Part shown: piece after piece, positions 46,981 through 57,844 of the stretch | Layout: the number at the start of each line of letters is the position of its first letter | Position numbering within the stretch: position 1 is the stretch's first letter | Made by a program: the position numbers and the translations under genes | Source: Gremmenia infestans | Lineage: Eukaryota; Ascomycota; Leotiomycetes; Helotiales; Hamatocanthoscyphaceae | Reading direction: 5' to 3' | DNA length: 64,000 nt | Assembly: GCA_032629725.1 (NCBI GenBank) | Contig: JAFEVB010000002.1 | Coordinates: forward strand, 2,852,001 to 2,916,000 | The notes under the pieces: model-generated | What the model saw: the letters and a program-made list of their open reading frames with translations, nothing else | What the model was told of the DNA's origin: nothing | The model's database searches: none

Positions 46981-49640
46981 TAGACTGCAGGCCAGTAAAT
47001 ATCGACCTTGAACCCAGCATAGAAGGATGCCGAACACATCAAGCGCTTACTTGGACGGGAATAAAGCTTTCCTTTGAATGAGGAAGGCAACCTGGCGAGG
47101 CTGATCAACTAAGTGCCACATCACCCGGAATCAATTACGATGCCAGCGTTGGAGCTGTGGCGCTGTCCTCACAATTTGATATGTCTGAAGGGCAGCTGCA
47201 TATGTGGTTGTGCGGCAGAATCGTAGGATTGCAGTCTGTGATAACATCGAGCTTTAAAGCATCATCGTGGAAACAAAAGGACGTTCCCAAAGGATCAGCT
47301 GCAGAATCTGAATAACTCTCGGGTCGAGCAAGGCTGCGGTTACAAGGTTCCAGTCCAATAATCTAACCAATCTATTGGCACAACGGGCTGGAGAGCCGGC
47401 ATGGAGGTTGTCTGCGACTAAGAACAAGTTCGGCAACCGCTATTGCCCCCATTTTACCTCTTTGTCTGAAATCTCATTATTGCCACCGGCTGCCTCGGGA
47501 GCTTCTCATCAGAGTTCCATTCTTGAGCACATTTTATTGTACTTCTATTTTGGGAAGTTTTTTGAAGTCTAAATTACCAAGAACTGTACCAGCGGTTGAC
47601 TAGGTTTTCAAACCATTCCCGCTCCATCCATTCCAAGATGCGGGTGGAGAAGCCTGGATCCATAAGAAGACTGGGGGGCGAAGAAACTTCTGGGATATCG
47701 TATCGTAGTGCATTCAACTATCCGGCAAAATTCAATTCTATATCCTTACACAAACACGAGGATTTCCAGATTATACTCCTACTAAATCTGCCCTCCGTAT
47801 CTGAGACTTCTTCCCGTGCCCATAGCGAGATCCCGGTGGCCAGTCACTCTGCCCAATGCCCATGCCACCTATGAGTTTGTCCTGTCATGCGCAAAACTTG
47901 CCTTTGGTGGCTGAGAGAGAGTCCACCTAAAAGTTGTTGGTGTACGGTCCTCGCGGTTTTAAACCTTGGAAACAGGCATTCCTGGCGTGTTCTTCCACTC
48001 TGCATGCGACGTTGGACCAAGCTGACACTTACTTGTCCTGTGCAGTTGATTTCGCGTCGACACGAGACCGCAGCTCAAACGCAGGAATTGATTCGCCGGC
48101 CGCCTCTTTTGATTTTGATGCCTTCTCCTTGCAACGGTACCGCCTCCTGTCGGCGTTACACGACTACACAGATTTTATGCTTCTCAATCTAGTGCTCTAC
48201 CGATGCTTACCACCCCTCATCTGCTGAAACATCCGGGCTCTCTCTTAAAGTACCTATCCTACAAGTCATATGCAAACAGCCTGTCCTAACTTGATCAACA
48301 GTTCCATTGATGATGAACACTGCGTGCGAGGCACAAGACGGCTAAAAAAAGGATACAGCCTAGTCATCTCCACTCTTGTTCCCCCCCGGTTTAATATTGC
48401 ATCCCCTAATGCAAACGCCCGCATTCCCAATGTCTTCAGTTTGACACTTCTAAGAGTCGGAAAACCTTCGTCAATGCCACCACAAACGACAGGATCTTGC
48501 AAGGCAATATCCAGTTACCAAGTGATACGCTAGATATTTCGCGCTTGTCCCGCATCATGAAGCTGCATGTTCTCATTTCTTCATCCCGACAGGACGCTGC
48601 ACCAAGCATTTCACGTCCAGCAACGGTGTAGAAGTGTTAGTTGACACCAACCCCCACACAAGAAGAGCCTTGTAAGAGGAATGAGCAGGCAGCATCGACT
48701 TTTGACTCTGGAAGAATGCATGTAGCTGAGTTAGGTAATATTGTTGGAGGGGGGTTTTTTTTTCTGGCAGCCTTGTGCTCGATATCAATCTTGGATGGAG
48801 CAGCGTTTGCTTATTTGTCAAATGAACACAACTTTTCTTATCGTTCAAATTACCGCTGGATCTGAGTACATTTCCGCCGATCATGGACGTGTCCAGTGAG
48901 TCAAGGGGGTCAACGGTAAGGTTTGAATTCTCGGTGAGCCTGCGTAACTCTCCGTTCGACAGGATTCTTGGCTCGGGCAGGCATCATTCAGGGTTTATGA
49001 AGGGTAAAAGGACAGAACATTTACGCTTGATGAATACTGTGAGTTTGAGAGGAACAGACGAACTCGAGCACCCAGTTTCTGTTCCTTTGGAGGAGAAGGA
49101 CACCGAGGAATACTCGGGCCTAATGGCTTGTTAGAATAGAACTATAAAGTACATAACTTTTGAATTGCCCACATGATCGGCAGCCTCACGGACTTGTAAA
49201 TAGATCAACCAAGAAGGGAATATACTTAATCCATCAGAGTATATAAAACAACTGAATCTCACGTATAAGACTTATCATGAACATAAGATCTAGCAATAAG
49301 ATGTCGTCCCAAATTATCACGTGGGTGGTTAAGAGTTGATACGAGCGCGCTAACGTGGTTGCCCGCCAACGACCAGTTGCCAAGACATCGGTGCGAGAAA
49401 CGATTGTTTGGCTCATCCCTTGTGCAGCGACGACGAGCCTTCCTTCTTTCCTCAATATTGCCCGCATCACCAGCATAGAAGGAGCACACGATCGCTACCT
49501 CCTCTATTCTCACATTCGCTATCGCATACGAGCATTTTTGCCATTATCGGGTTCGAGAGGCTTTGCTTCTCAGCAACAACATACATTCAACACAATAGTC
49601 ATACGGGCATATATTAGGGAAGGGCAGACGGGCAGGCAGT

Positions 49641-50761
49641 ATGGGATTTGGAGACTTTGAGGATGTCTGCCAGCGCGCAGCAGTGCCTTTATGCTCAGTC
49701 GTGGGCCACTACTCAACCGTCACCGGCTCATTTGGCATCGAAGCTGATTGTTATGCGCGCAACATCGACGTCGGCAACACCATCATTTTCCAAGGCGCCG
49801 CATGCTTCATGCACATAATCGCACTCATAATGACAGTAATCATGATCTTGCATGTCCGGAGCAAATTCACAGCCGTCGGTACGTTGACCCCTCGAACCTG
49901 TCGGATCTAGAGGTCGATTCTGACAGTTCTATAAATAGGCCGCAAAGAAATCATCGCCTTCTTCTATATCTACATGCTACTAACATTCTTCTCGCTCATT
50001 CTGGACTCTGGGGTCGTCCCCCCCGGCAATGGCGCATATCCCTACTTCGCCGCTGTCCAGAATGGCCTCGTATCCGCGCTCTGCGTCTGCCTTCTCATTA
50101 ACGGTTTCGTAGGCTTTCAGATCTACGAGGATGGTACTACATTATCCGTCTGGCTAGTTCGTACCGTCAGCTTTGCATTCTTCATCATCACGGGTATGAT
50201 CTCGCTGGCTACATTCAAGAGCTGGGCGGGCCTGAGCCCTACAAATACAGTTGGGCTGTTCGTGGTGCTGTATATTCTCTCTGGCATTGCATTGATCGTA
50301 TACTTTATCATGCAGATTCTCCTTGTTATGGGCACTCTTGAGGAGCGCTGGCCATTGGGAGATCTCGCTTTCGGAGCATTCTTTTTCGTCATTGGACAGG
50401 TTATCCTGTATGTCTTCAGCAACACCATCTGCAGCGCAGTGCAACATTACCTGGATGGGCTTTTCTTTGCTACAATTTGTAACTTACTGGCTGTCATGAT
50501 GGTTTACAAGGTTTGTTCTCCCTTATTTTATGCCGATTAAAAATGATTTGCTGACTGAGATTACAGTACTGGGATTCCATCACACGTGAAGATCTCGAAT
50601 TCTCCGTGGGCACCAAGCAAAACAACTGGGAGGTTAAAGAACCTTTCCTTGAAGACGATCGCCGCGCTACTATGTACCAAGACACCGATTCGACATACAA
50701 AGCTCCAGCATACCATGGACAGGGGGGACGGAACTCGAGTTATGGGGGCTTTGCATACTAA
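49641..50761 (+). CDS. CHS7: Chitin synthase export chaperone Chs7
   Basis: Chs7 is an ER membrane protein needed for class IV chitin synthase (yeast Chs3) to fold and leave the ER. Exons 49641-49878, 49939-50510 and 50567-50761 join in frame to 334 residues. The N terminus GFGDFEDVCQRAAVPLCSVV, the run of about seven hydrophobic helices and YWDSITREDLEFSVG near the C terminus are typical of the family. The hydrophilic C-terminal tail is cytosolic in the known topology. Intron 1 has a GTACGT donor; intron 2 (50511-50566) uses GTTTGT. The ATG at 49641 is the first of the open frame. Confidence 0.95.
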
Positions 50762-51507
50762 AATATACCTCTCTTGGATAATGCAGTAGAAAAAGAAAGA
50801 AGTTGGATGCATAGCGCGGGCCTGTCTTTGGGATTAATGGCGTTCATTGCATGCAAAATGGAAAAGAGGACGTTTTGTACACAATGATTACACCATTTGG
50901 TAATAGGGTATGGAGTATGGTTGAACGAATAGGCGTTTTGATGAGTTTCTGGTTTCTGGTTTCTGGTTTCTCTGTAGGGTGCAGCATTGAAGGGTGGATA
51001 GCGAACCTCGTATGTAGAACGACCGTTAATATACTTATTTTCTTGATAGCCTGAGCAGTCCAGGTGTCTTTTCTGTCTCTTATCTCGGCTGAAGGTGAGG
51101 TTTAACTTCCCTGTGGATTTGAACTTGCTCCTTTGCTACCTCTTTCTCGCTGAACAACTGGCCAAAGTGTACTCCCCAAAATCCAAATCTCGAACATGCA
51201 TCAACCTGTTTTAGCTTATGATATTCGGTGTATCGGGGTTAGCAGTACGGAACCTTTTAATTTGCCCTCCGAGGGGCGTGTGCATGTGTTCTAACAAGGT
51301 TTTCTGTGAATGTAAACAGACTGCCCGCCGTCTCGAGTCACCTCAACTCAACCGCAACTTTGAACGCGCGACAATAATATCCAAACCCACGGATAAGTCG
51401 TAAGTTCTGTGCAGCATTCACCATACGGACCAACATTTGATCTTGATATCTAATTACACTTTGCCATCACATGAGACTTAAACTGTACAATTACCTCGTT
51501 GCGCACC
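50762..51507. other. Intergenic, CHS7 3' flank and promoter of Myb-array gene
   Basis: No gene was seen. A small tandem repeat of TTTCTGG (just over three copies) lies at about 50944-50970. Confidence 0.55.
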
Positions 51508-54054
51508 ATGGCCTACGAATCATACGGCAAGCTGGAGCAGGACTGGCGAGAGCTAGCCTCCCAACGCGAACGCCAAGTGCAAGAAAAGAGTACTGAACTC
51601 TCAGCCAAGAAGATCGAACTCGAAACAAAGAAAACCTCCGAGCAAGCAAGACTGGATGCAGAGCTTGAGACTCGCAAGAAGCAGATCGACGAGGAGGAGA
51701 AAGTGAATGCGAAGACACGGGATGATGAGCTCGCAGCACAGATTGATAATTTACAACGTCTTCGAGAAGTTGAGAGGGAGACTAGTAGGAAGTCCGTTGC
51801 GAGGAATCCAGGGTTGGCCGAGACGGACATCAAAGAGAAGAGACTAAAGATCGATCAGGAGTTCAAGGAGAAGCACGCAGAGTTGGTTCAAAAGGCCGAG
51901 CGAGATGACGCAGAATTGACTTCGGAATGGAAGAAGCAAGAGGAGAAAGTCAAGGAGGCTTTGTTTGAAGCGCTAAAAGGAAGCGCTGGGTCTCTCTTGC
52001 GTCCTGCATCTCCTGTGCTAGAGCAGGCCCTGCCTTCCCGCTCCATTCCTATGCAAGTCGACACCAATCCAGAGAATGGCCTCGTCGCGTCTCCAGATGG
52101 AACAGACTCGGCTATCGAATACGTCCAAAGCAGCCAGAATAAGGGGACAAGAACGGCTCGGCGGGGTAGCAAGGGACATTCTACAGGATTTCTACACCCT
52201 GACCGTCACGACCACGTTCGCTTGGGTACTCCTTCGAGCCCAGAAACACCTTTTCCGTCTGACGATGTTCAACCTCACCGTTCAAGAAGTTCCACCGTAG
52301 ATGAGAGATCCCGCCGTGCTACAAGACGAGGTCAATACAGCCAACTAAGCCCACTCAGTACAAGAAGCCAGTCCCGGAATGACAGTCCTCTAACTTATAC
52401 CAGACTTCTAGACCCTCAAGGCCGGAATCTCGAAGATTCCAACCCCGACAGCGACCCAGCATCTCCGAAGAGGATACTCCCTTCAGCAAGCGAGTCAAAA
52501 CCTCATCCGCAGACCTCCGCTCAGTGAAAGCAGCAACCAATGGAACATTGTCTCAGGGCCCTACGCCAAACGCACCATCCCTCTCAACCCCAAAGCTCAA
52601 CCCTCCTACAAAGGCACCTATGACAACGTCTGAAACCTTTAGGGAGTACCTAGGCACGGCATCTTCGCCGAAACACAAGAACGATAAATCCAAACAAGCG
52701 AGGCAGCTCGAGCAGCACAATGTCTCACCCCCCGTGACTCCTCCTGATGCCAGCTCAATTGTTCAGAAGGACTCAGAAAAAGCAAAGCACCAATCCGTGA
52801 ACCAGGAGGATGCACAAACTCCCAACCAAGGACAGCCAAAGCTACCAGCTACTACCCAGAAAGAGCAGACAGAACGACAAGCCGTGAACCCGGATAGCAC
52901 ACCGCATCTAGACCAGCCAATACCACCTAGAAACCCCAGACCTGTTTGGACTGAGAAGGATGTAAGGCGACAGACATATGCCTAGCAGGATAATGGAATG
53001 CTAACCAATATCAAAGGATGCCTATCTGTTGCAGAATCGCGAGGAGGGAAAGACTTGGAAAGACATTGGAAATCATTTAGGAAGAAGAGATGATGTTTGT
53101 TGTCGCAGGCATTCTAAGCTCTCCCATAGAAGCACCCCCAAGGCGGCAAGAACCTTGTGGACTGTGGATGATGTATGTGCATAAAACATCTACCCGACTG
53201 AACCTAATTTGATAACGGCATGCTAATCAACATTCAGGAAGCCTTTATACTGCAGAGTCGCGAGGAGGGAATGTCATGGAGAGACATTGAGAATCAAATG
53301 GGGAAAAGGCGTGATGCTTGCCGCAGGCATTATTTCACGCTCCTCCCGAGAAGCACCCATACAAGAGGAGAACCAAGAGCCTGGACTGCGGATGAAGTAT
53401 GTATGCAAAATATATATTGACTGACTGGTTGACTAATTAATATTGATTGCAGGAGACATATCTTCTACAGAGTCGCGAGGAGGGAAAGACATGGGAAGAC
53501 ATTAGAGAGAAATTAGGAAGAACCTCTGAGGCTTGTCGCTCGTATTACTATTCTACGCTCCGCCACAGAAGCACCTCTAGAGCAGGAGAAGTAAAAGTCA
53601 ACTGGACTGCGGATGAAGTATGTATGCAAAACACATATTGACTGACTAGTTGACTAACTAGTATTGATTGCAGGACACATATCTTGTACAGAGCCGCCTA
53701 GAGAGAACTCCGCAAATCGATATTGCGACTCATCTGAACAAAACTGTGAAAGCCTGTGAAAGCCGTTACTACAGACTATCCAACCGAAACCCCCTCGTAA
53801 TCACCGACCGAGTACGCAAGACCTGGAAAGTCAGCACCACAGAAGCAGACACGCTGATCGAAACCCTTAATGCAACCATGAAAAGCGAGGTAGTAAGAGC
53901 GACATTGATACTTGTCAAGGAGGAAAATCGACACAGGTTTGTAAAACAAATGATGAGCTGGGTCGAACAATCCGTTGCGATTCCATTTCATTCGCCTCTT
54001 AGTATTGGCTTGGTCACTGAGAAGGCACTTGGGTTCCTTCGGGAAGTTATTTAA
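51508..54054 (+). CDS. Coiled-coil protein with four Myb/SANT-like modules
   Basis: The N-terminal part (from ATG 51508) is a long charged coiled coil to about residue 150, then Ser/Pro-rich disorder. The frame used to about 52400 ends at 52527, while the onward frame (from about 52404, with SKRVKTSS as a nuclear-localisation-like signal) carries on to 52961. The link is not resolved; it needs an intron or an indel between about 52260 and 52410. Then come exons 53017-53172, 53238-53396, 53453-53617 and 53674-54054, all joined in phase 0. Each exon end gives a W[ST]x2D[DE] start and the next exon the rest of a Myb-like helix set (LLQSREEGKTWEDIREKLGR, then a Cys-rich third helix), so four Myb/SANT-like modules stand in a row. 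The fourth is diverged and followed by a helical C-terminal domain. DNA or chromatin binding is inferred. Confidence 0.75.
53017..53673 (+). repeat. Tandem exon-intron duplication of Myb-like module
   Basis: Three exon-plus-intron units of about 215-221 bp follow each other. The introns at 53397-53452 and 53618-53673 are both 56 nt and nearly identical (shared GTATGTATGCAAAA start and TATTGATTGCAG end), so at least one duplication is recent. The first unit is more diverged and its intron (53173-53237) differs. Confidence 0.85.
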
Positions 54055-54358
54055 GGCAGCGTGAGAAGCTTGTTGACTCGCAGCAAGAGGGGGCTGGTGG
54101 CTAGCCGAAGAAGGGTTTTGAAGCGCGGAAAAATGATTGATATAAACGAGGGCGTTTAAGGGGGTGAAGTGGAGCTGGTGTACGAGTACTTGTATGAAGC
54201 AAGGCTTCTTTGGAGATAAACCCGACAAGGCTGTCGAGTAGACTTTCCAAATGATAGACTTACTAGAAAGCAGAACACAGAAGGAAGGTAGCTCATGCAA
54301 TCAATGCGTACCAAAACGAAGACCGGGTACCCGTGACAGAACTGACTGTTTTCTTTCT
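54055..54358. other. 3' flank of Myb-array gene
   Basis: No gene was seen between the stop at 54054 and the start of the inverted-repeat element. Confidence 0.5.
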
Positions 54359-55263
54359 CGTCAAATGACAGATACCCGACCTGAAATGTTATTTATGATT
54401 GAGACCGGACTATCTCACTAAAAGGTGTTCAAATTTGTGTGTGTACGTGAAGTACACCCGCAGAAAGCGCACGCCATTTGAAGAGAATTAATTATGCCAT
54501 GAACGCGATAATCACCTATAACTTTCCAAATGACAAAAACCACACTCATCGCCAAAAGTATATCTTCAGCTCTAGATGCAGATGCTACTGCTACTCCCGG
54601 ATACCCTAAAAGAGACCGAAAGAGAGCTAGAAAATTGAGGGAAAATTGCAAAGGTTCTAAGATATAGGAAGCATAGATAATAGTACAACTACACCCCTCA
54701 AATATAGCATTTTATCGCAATGCCATAACCGCTAAATTAATAAATATACGCTGCTATCAAAGTATCGCGTTTATGGTATAATTGTCTCTAAGTAGGGTGA
54801 GTGACTCCTTTGCGGTTTGTACAAATGCAAAATTGGACGCCTTCCAGAGAAGAGTGCGGTCTTGGTCATTTATAACTTTGCGGGTGCGGTTTCAGTCATA
54901 CTTTAACAGCAATAATTGTAATCGTATACACTTACCATTACTGATTTAGCATCTGGTTTAGCGTCATAGAATTGCAATAAGTTTCTTTTCGGTCTCTTTT
55001 ATCTAGGAGAGGGAGGGAAGTAGCATCTGCAACTGCATCTCCTCTTATAGGTTTAAAAGGTCAAGCATGGCGACGAGTACGAATTGACAGGGGAAGGACT
55101 ATTTGGCTGTGCTTTGGATTACTTATGGGGCGGAGTAGAAGGTATTAGCATACGTGATTGCGGTTGGGCGTGGAGAAAATCTAGAGCTGAGGATATACTT
55201 TTTAGTAGAGAGTCCGGTCTTAGTCATAAACATCAAATGGGGTCCGGAATCTGTCATTTGACG
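54359..55263. mobile_element. MITE-like element with ~66-bp terminal inverted repeats
   Basis: The reverse complement of 54359-54425 matches 55198-55263 over most of its length. Shared blocks include AGTCCGGTCT, TCATAAA and the outermost ATCTGTCATTTGACG (15 of 15). A second inverted pair lies inside: 54554-54576 and 55180-55202 match at 22 of 23 positions. Related GTGCGGTCTTGGTCAT-like segments recur in the middle (54855-54900). No transposase ORF is present, so it is non-autonomous. Target-site duplications are not obvious. Its right end is 27 bp from the aldehyde dehydrogenase stop codon. Confidence 0.7.
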
Positions 55264-55289
55264 TTTCTTTTTTTTTCAAACTATCAAAC

Positions 55290-56792
55290 TCATAACTTCG
55301 CAAATACAGTTCCCACAACTCCACCCTGCTCAACCAACGTACTCTTCTCCCTAACCCAAGCATCCAATCCCTTCCGTCCATTCTCCACGCCCATACCACT
55401 CATCTTCCATCCTCCCACGCTCATCTCCGCTGGACTCTCGCCCCATGTATTGACCCACGTAATGCCTGCTTGTAGCTTACTGATCACATCGTGGCATTCG
55501 TTCAGGTTCTTGCCAAAGACACCTGCTGCCAGTCCCATTTTCGTGTTGTTTGCGCGGGCGACGGCTTCGGCTGTTGTGTCGTATGTTAGGATGCATAACA
55601 CAGGGCCGAAGATCTCTTCGGTTGTGATCTTCATGCTGTCTGTACAGTCCGTAAAGACTGTCGGTTGGACCCAGAAACCATCCCCGTAGCCATTTGGAAG
55701 CTTTGTAGGCTTCTGGGGGCCGCCAGAAAGTAGTTTAGCCTTGTCGGTATCAATACCATGTTGTATATAACTGAGCACTTTCTTGTAATGGAGCTCCGAG
55801 ACCAACGGTCCAAAATTGCTGTTTGGGTCCATTGGCTCGAGTGAGCGAATATATTCGATCTTCTCCAGTAATCTCTTTTCGAATGCTGCTTTCATGCTCT
55901 TGTGCACGAACACGCGGGTACCGTTTGTGCAGACCTGGCCAGTCGAGAAGAAGTTCGCCATCATCGCTCCATCCACCGCATTTTCCAGCTCTGTATCCGG
56001 AAGTATGATGAGCGGGCTCTTTCCCCCCAGTTCTACGGTAACATATTTCATGCCTTCAGCTGCCGCAGCAGCGACTTTTTGCCCAGTCGAAACTTGGCCT
56101 GTGAAGCTCACTTTCGAGATCCCAGGGTGTGAAGTAAGAACTGCGCCCACAGCTCCATCGCCATGCACGATATTGAAGACTCCGGAAGGTACACCAGCTT
56201 CCGCATATATCTCCGCTAGTATTTGCCCGTGTAAAGGAGTGACTTCGGAAGGTTTATACACCATACAGTTCCCCGCTGCTAAACAAGGTGCTGATTTCCA
56301 TAACGCGATCTGGATGGGATAATTCCATGCTCCTATTCCAGCACATACTCCCAGTGCTTCCTTCTTGGTGTATATCCATGCATCTGGTCGTAGTTGTGTA
56401 GTTTCCCCGCTTAATCCCCCGCTTGCTACCAGGTTGGCGAAGAATTCAAGCACGTCGGCGCCCGTTACTACGTCTACTGTGCTTGTCTCTGAGAAGGGCT
56501 TGCCTGTATCGTGGGTTTCGACTTTGGCTATTTCGTCGTTTCGGGAGCGGAGGAGAGAGACGGCTTTGAGGAGGATTCGGGAGCGGACGATAGGTGGAGT
56601 CAGGGACCAGGAAGGGAAAGCTTTCTGTGCGGAGGAGATGGCTAAATCGATGTCTGCTGGTGAAGCAGCGTGGACTTTTGCTAGGGGTTGGGCAGTAGAG
56701 GGGTCGATGGAGTCGAAAATCTTGCCAGAAGTTGCTGCTTGGACTTTGCCATCGTAGTAGAGCTGCTGGGGAGCATAGCTGGCGCCTCCCAT
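55290..56792 (-). CDS. badA: Betaine aldehyde dehydrogenase
   Basis: A NAD(P)-dependent aldehyde dehydrogenase that would oxidise betaine aldehyde to glycine betaine. One exon, 500 residues from the ATG at 56792 (MGGASYAPQQLYYDGK). The longer open frame upstream has no ATG and lacks conservation. Family motifs are in order: GAWNYPIQIALWKSAPCLAAG, GQVSTGQKVA at the cofactor site, VELGGKSP with the catalytic Glu, GQVCTNGTR with the catalytic Cys, and EEIFGPVL. The VCTNGTR form and WVNTWGESPAEMSVGGWKMSG near the C terminus fit the betaine aldehyde group. It is divergent from the choline oxidase gene, whose product it would use. No organelle-targeting signal was seen. Confidence 0.93.
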   Translation of the reverse strand: MGGASYAPQQLYYDGKVQAATSGKIFDSIDPSTAQPLAKVHAASPADIDLAISSAQKAFPSWSLTPPIVRSRILLKAVSLLRSRNDEIAKVETHDTGKPFSETSTVDVVTGADVLEFFANLVASGGLSGETTQLRPDAWIYTKKEALGVCAGIGAWNYPIQIALWKSAPCLAAGNCMVYKPSEVTPLHGQILAEIYAEAGVPSGVFNIVHGDGAVGAVLTSHPGISKVSFTGQVSTGQKVAAAAAEGMKYVTVELGGKSPLIILPDTELENAVDGAMMANFFSTGQVCTNGTRVFVHKSMKAAFEKRLLEKIEYIRSLEPMDPNSNFGPLVSELHYKKVLSYIQHGIDTDKAKLLSGGPQKPTKLPNGYGDGFWVQPTVFTDCTDSMKITTEEIFGPVLCILTYDTTAEAVARANNTKMGLAAGVFGKNLNECHDVISKLQAGITWVNTWGESPAEMSVGGWKMSGMGVENGRKGLDAWVREKSTLVEQGGVVGTVFAKL

Positions 56793-57844
56793 TATGGGCT
56801 GATATTTTCGGAGGAGCTTGGAGGTTAGTCTTGAAGCAATGATTGAAAATTTTGTAGCAAGTGGGAGATTAAGATAAAGATGGTCTGATGGTTGGGGCCC
56901 GGTGAAGGTAGCAAGCGGATCGGCTTGAATAGATTCTCCAAGGACTGACACACTTTTTGCCTTAAAAAGGAATAAATGGAAGGTTCAGATCAAGCGTCAT
57001 GCAAACAATTTCTATACTGTATGTAGTCGGTCACTGCCGGTGAAGGCCGTATCATAGAATATCAGGGTCTTAGGAATTCATAGCTCTCTTTGGCGTGGTC
57101 AAAAACTTAATATGATATGCCGAATTTTATCCGCAGAGTAGGGCTGGACGGGGGGAGTACGAGATGGGGGTTTCAGGGTGACTACTGATTGCTGATATCA
57201 ACGATAATTTCACGGCGGATTACGAGTAAGTTGGCTCTTCTACTCTCCTACATAGCATATGGTGGGGGTTCAAGGTTGAGGATTAAAGTCTGGGCAAGAG
57301 CAAGGATTGAAAGGGTGGTCCCATTCCAATCCACCGACTCTCCGTTTGCAGCGCTAGCAGCCGCATCTCGAAAAGTTTTCCTGCTAGATGAGCTAAAAAG
57401 CCTTCGTAAAGTAGTTCTGAATCGTGGAGCTCCCGGCCCCGGCATAAGAATCTGGTGGATTGAAGTATCCGATCTGTACAAGTGCATATGGGGAGGCGAG
57501 GGGAGACCCATGGATAAGGCAAAAGTAGTACAAACCAGGTACCACGAGAGGAGTACAACCTTCTACACCGTCCATCCTATCTAGCCTCTTCATATATTTT
57601 CCTGTCCAAAAAGCAAGCAATTGAGTCGGTGCGTCCGCTTTATTGCCTCTTCTCCACCCAGGACCCACCATAGCTAGGACTGACCAAAAGTTTCTTATCG
57701 CTATCGACAACCAACAATTCTTTGTATGAATAACAGCTTGTTGAAATACCCATTGTATTTGTGAATAAGTCAGGAATAGATACATTGGAAATATCCACTC
57801 CGACCCGTGCTCTCAAGTCAAGACTCAATCAAGACTCACTCAAC
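56793..57844. promoter_or_regulatory. Shared divergent promoter of the betaine pair
   Basis: These 1052 bp separate the start codons of the aldehyde dehydrogenase (-) and choline oxidase (+). Shared regulation, for instance by choline or nitrogen, is expected from such a layout but no specific site was identified. The ORFs inside lack conserved features. Confidence 0.6.

Larger units (their letters stand above)
43142..49640. other. 6.5-kb region without a supported gene
   Basis: The region separates the divergent cyclin and CHS7 genes. Only short ORFs occur, the longest being overlapping frames of about 100 codons near 47.9-48.2 kb and 44.6-45.0 kb, without recognisable motifs. It holds GA repeats, strongly purine-rich tracts (44370-44530), a TAA/TAG/CTA-rich tract (46914-46980) and a TACCTAGGTA palindrome (45434-45443). 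A long regulatory region, long leaders or noncoding RNAs are possible. Confidence 0.5.

Noticed and set aside
47887..48227. Two overlapping ORFs of about 100 codons that might be a gene
   Set aside because: Different frames overlap without splice signals linking them, no ATG in good context and no recognisable family.
52351..52403. Short intron GTACAAG...ACCAG to explain the frame change in the Myb-array gene
   Set aside because: The branch point looks perfect but the phase gives an immediate TAG stop, so it cannot join the two frames.
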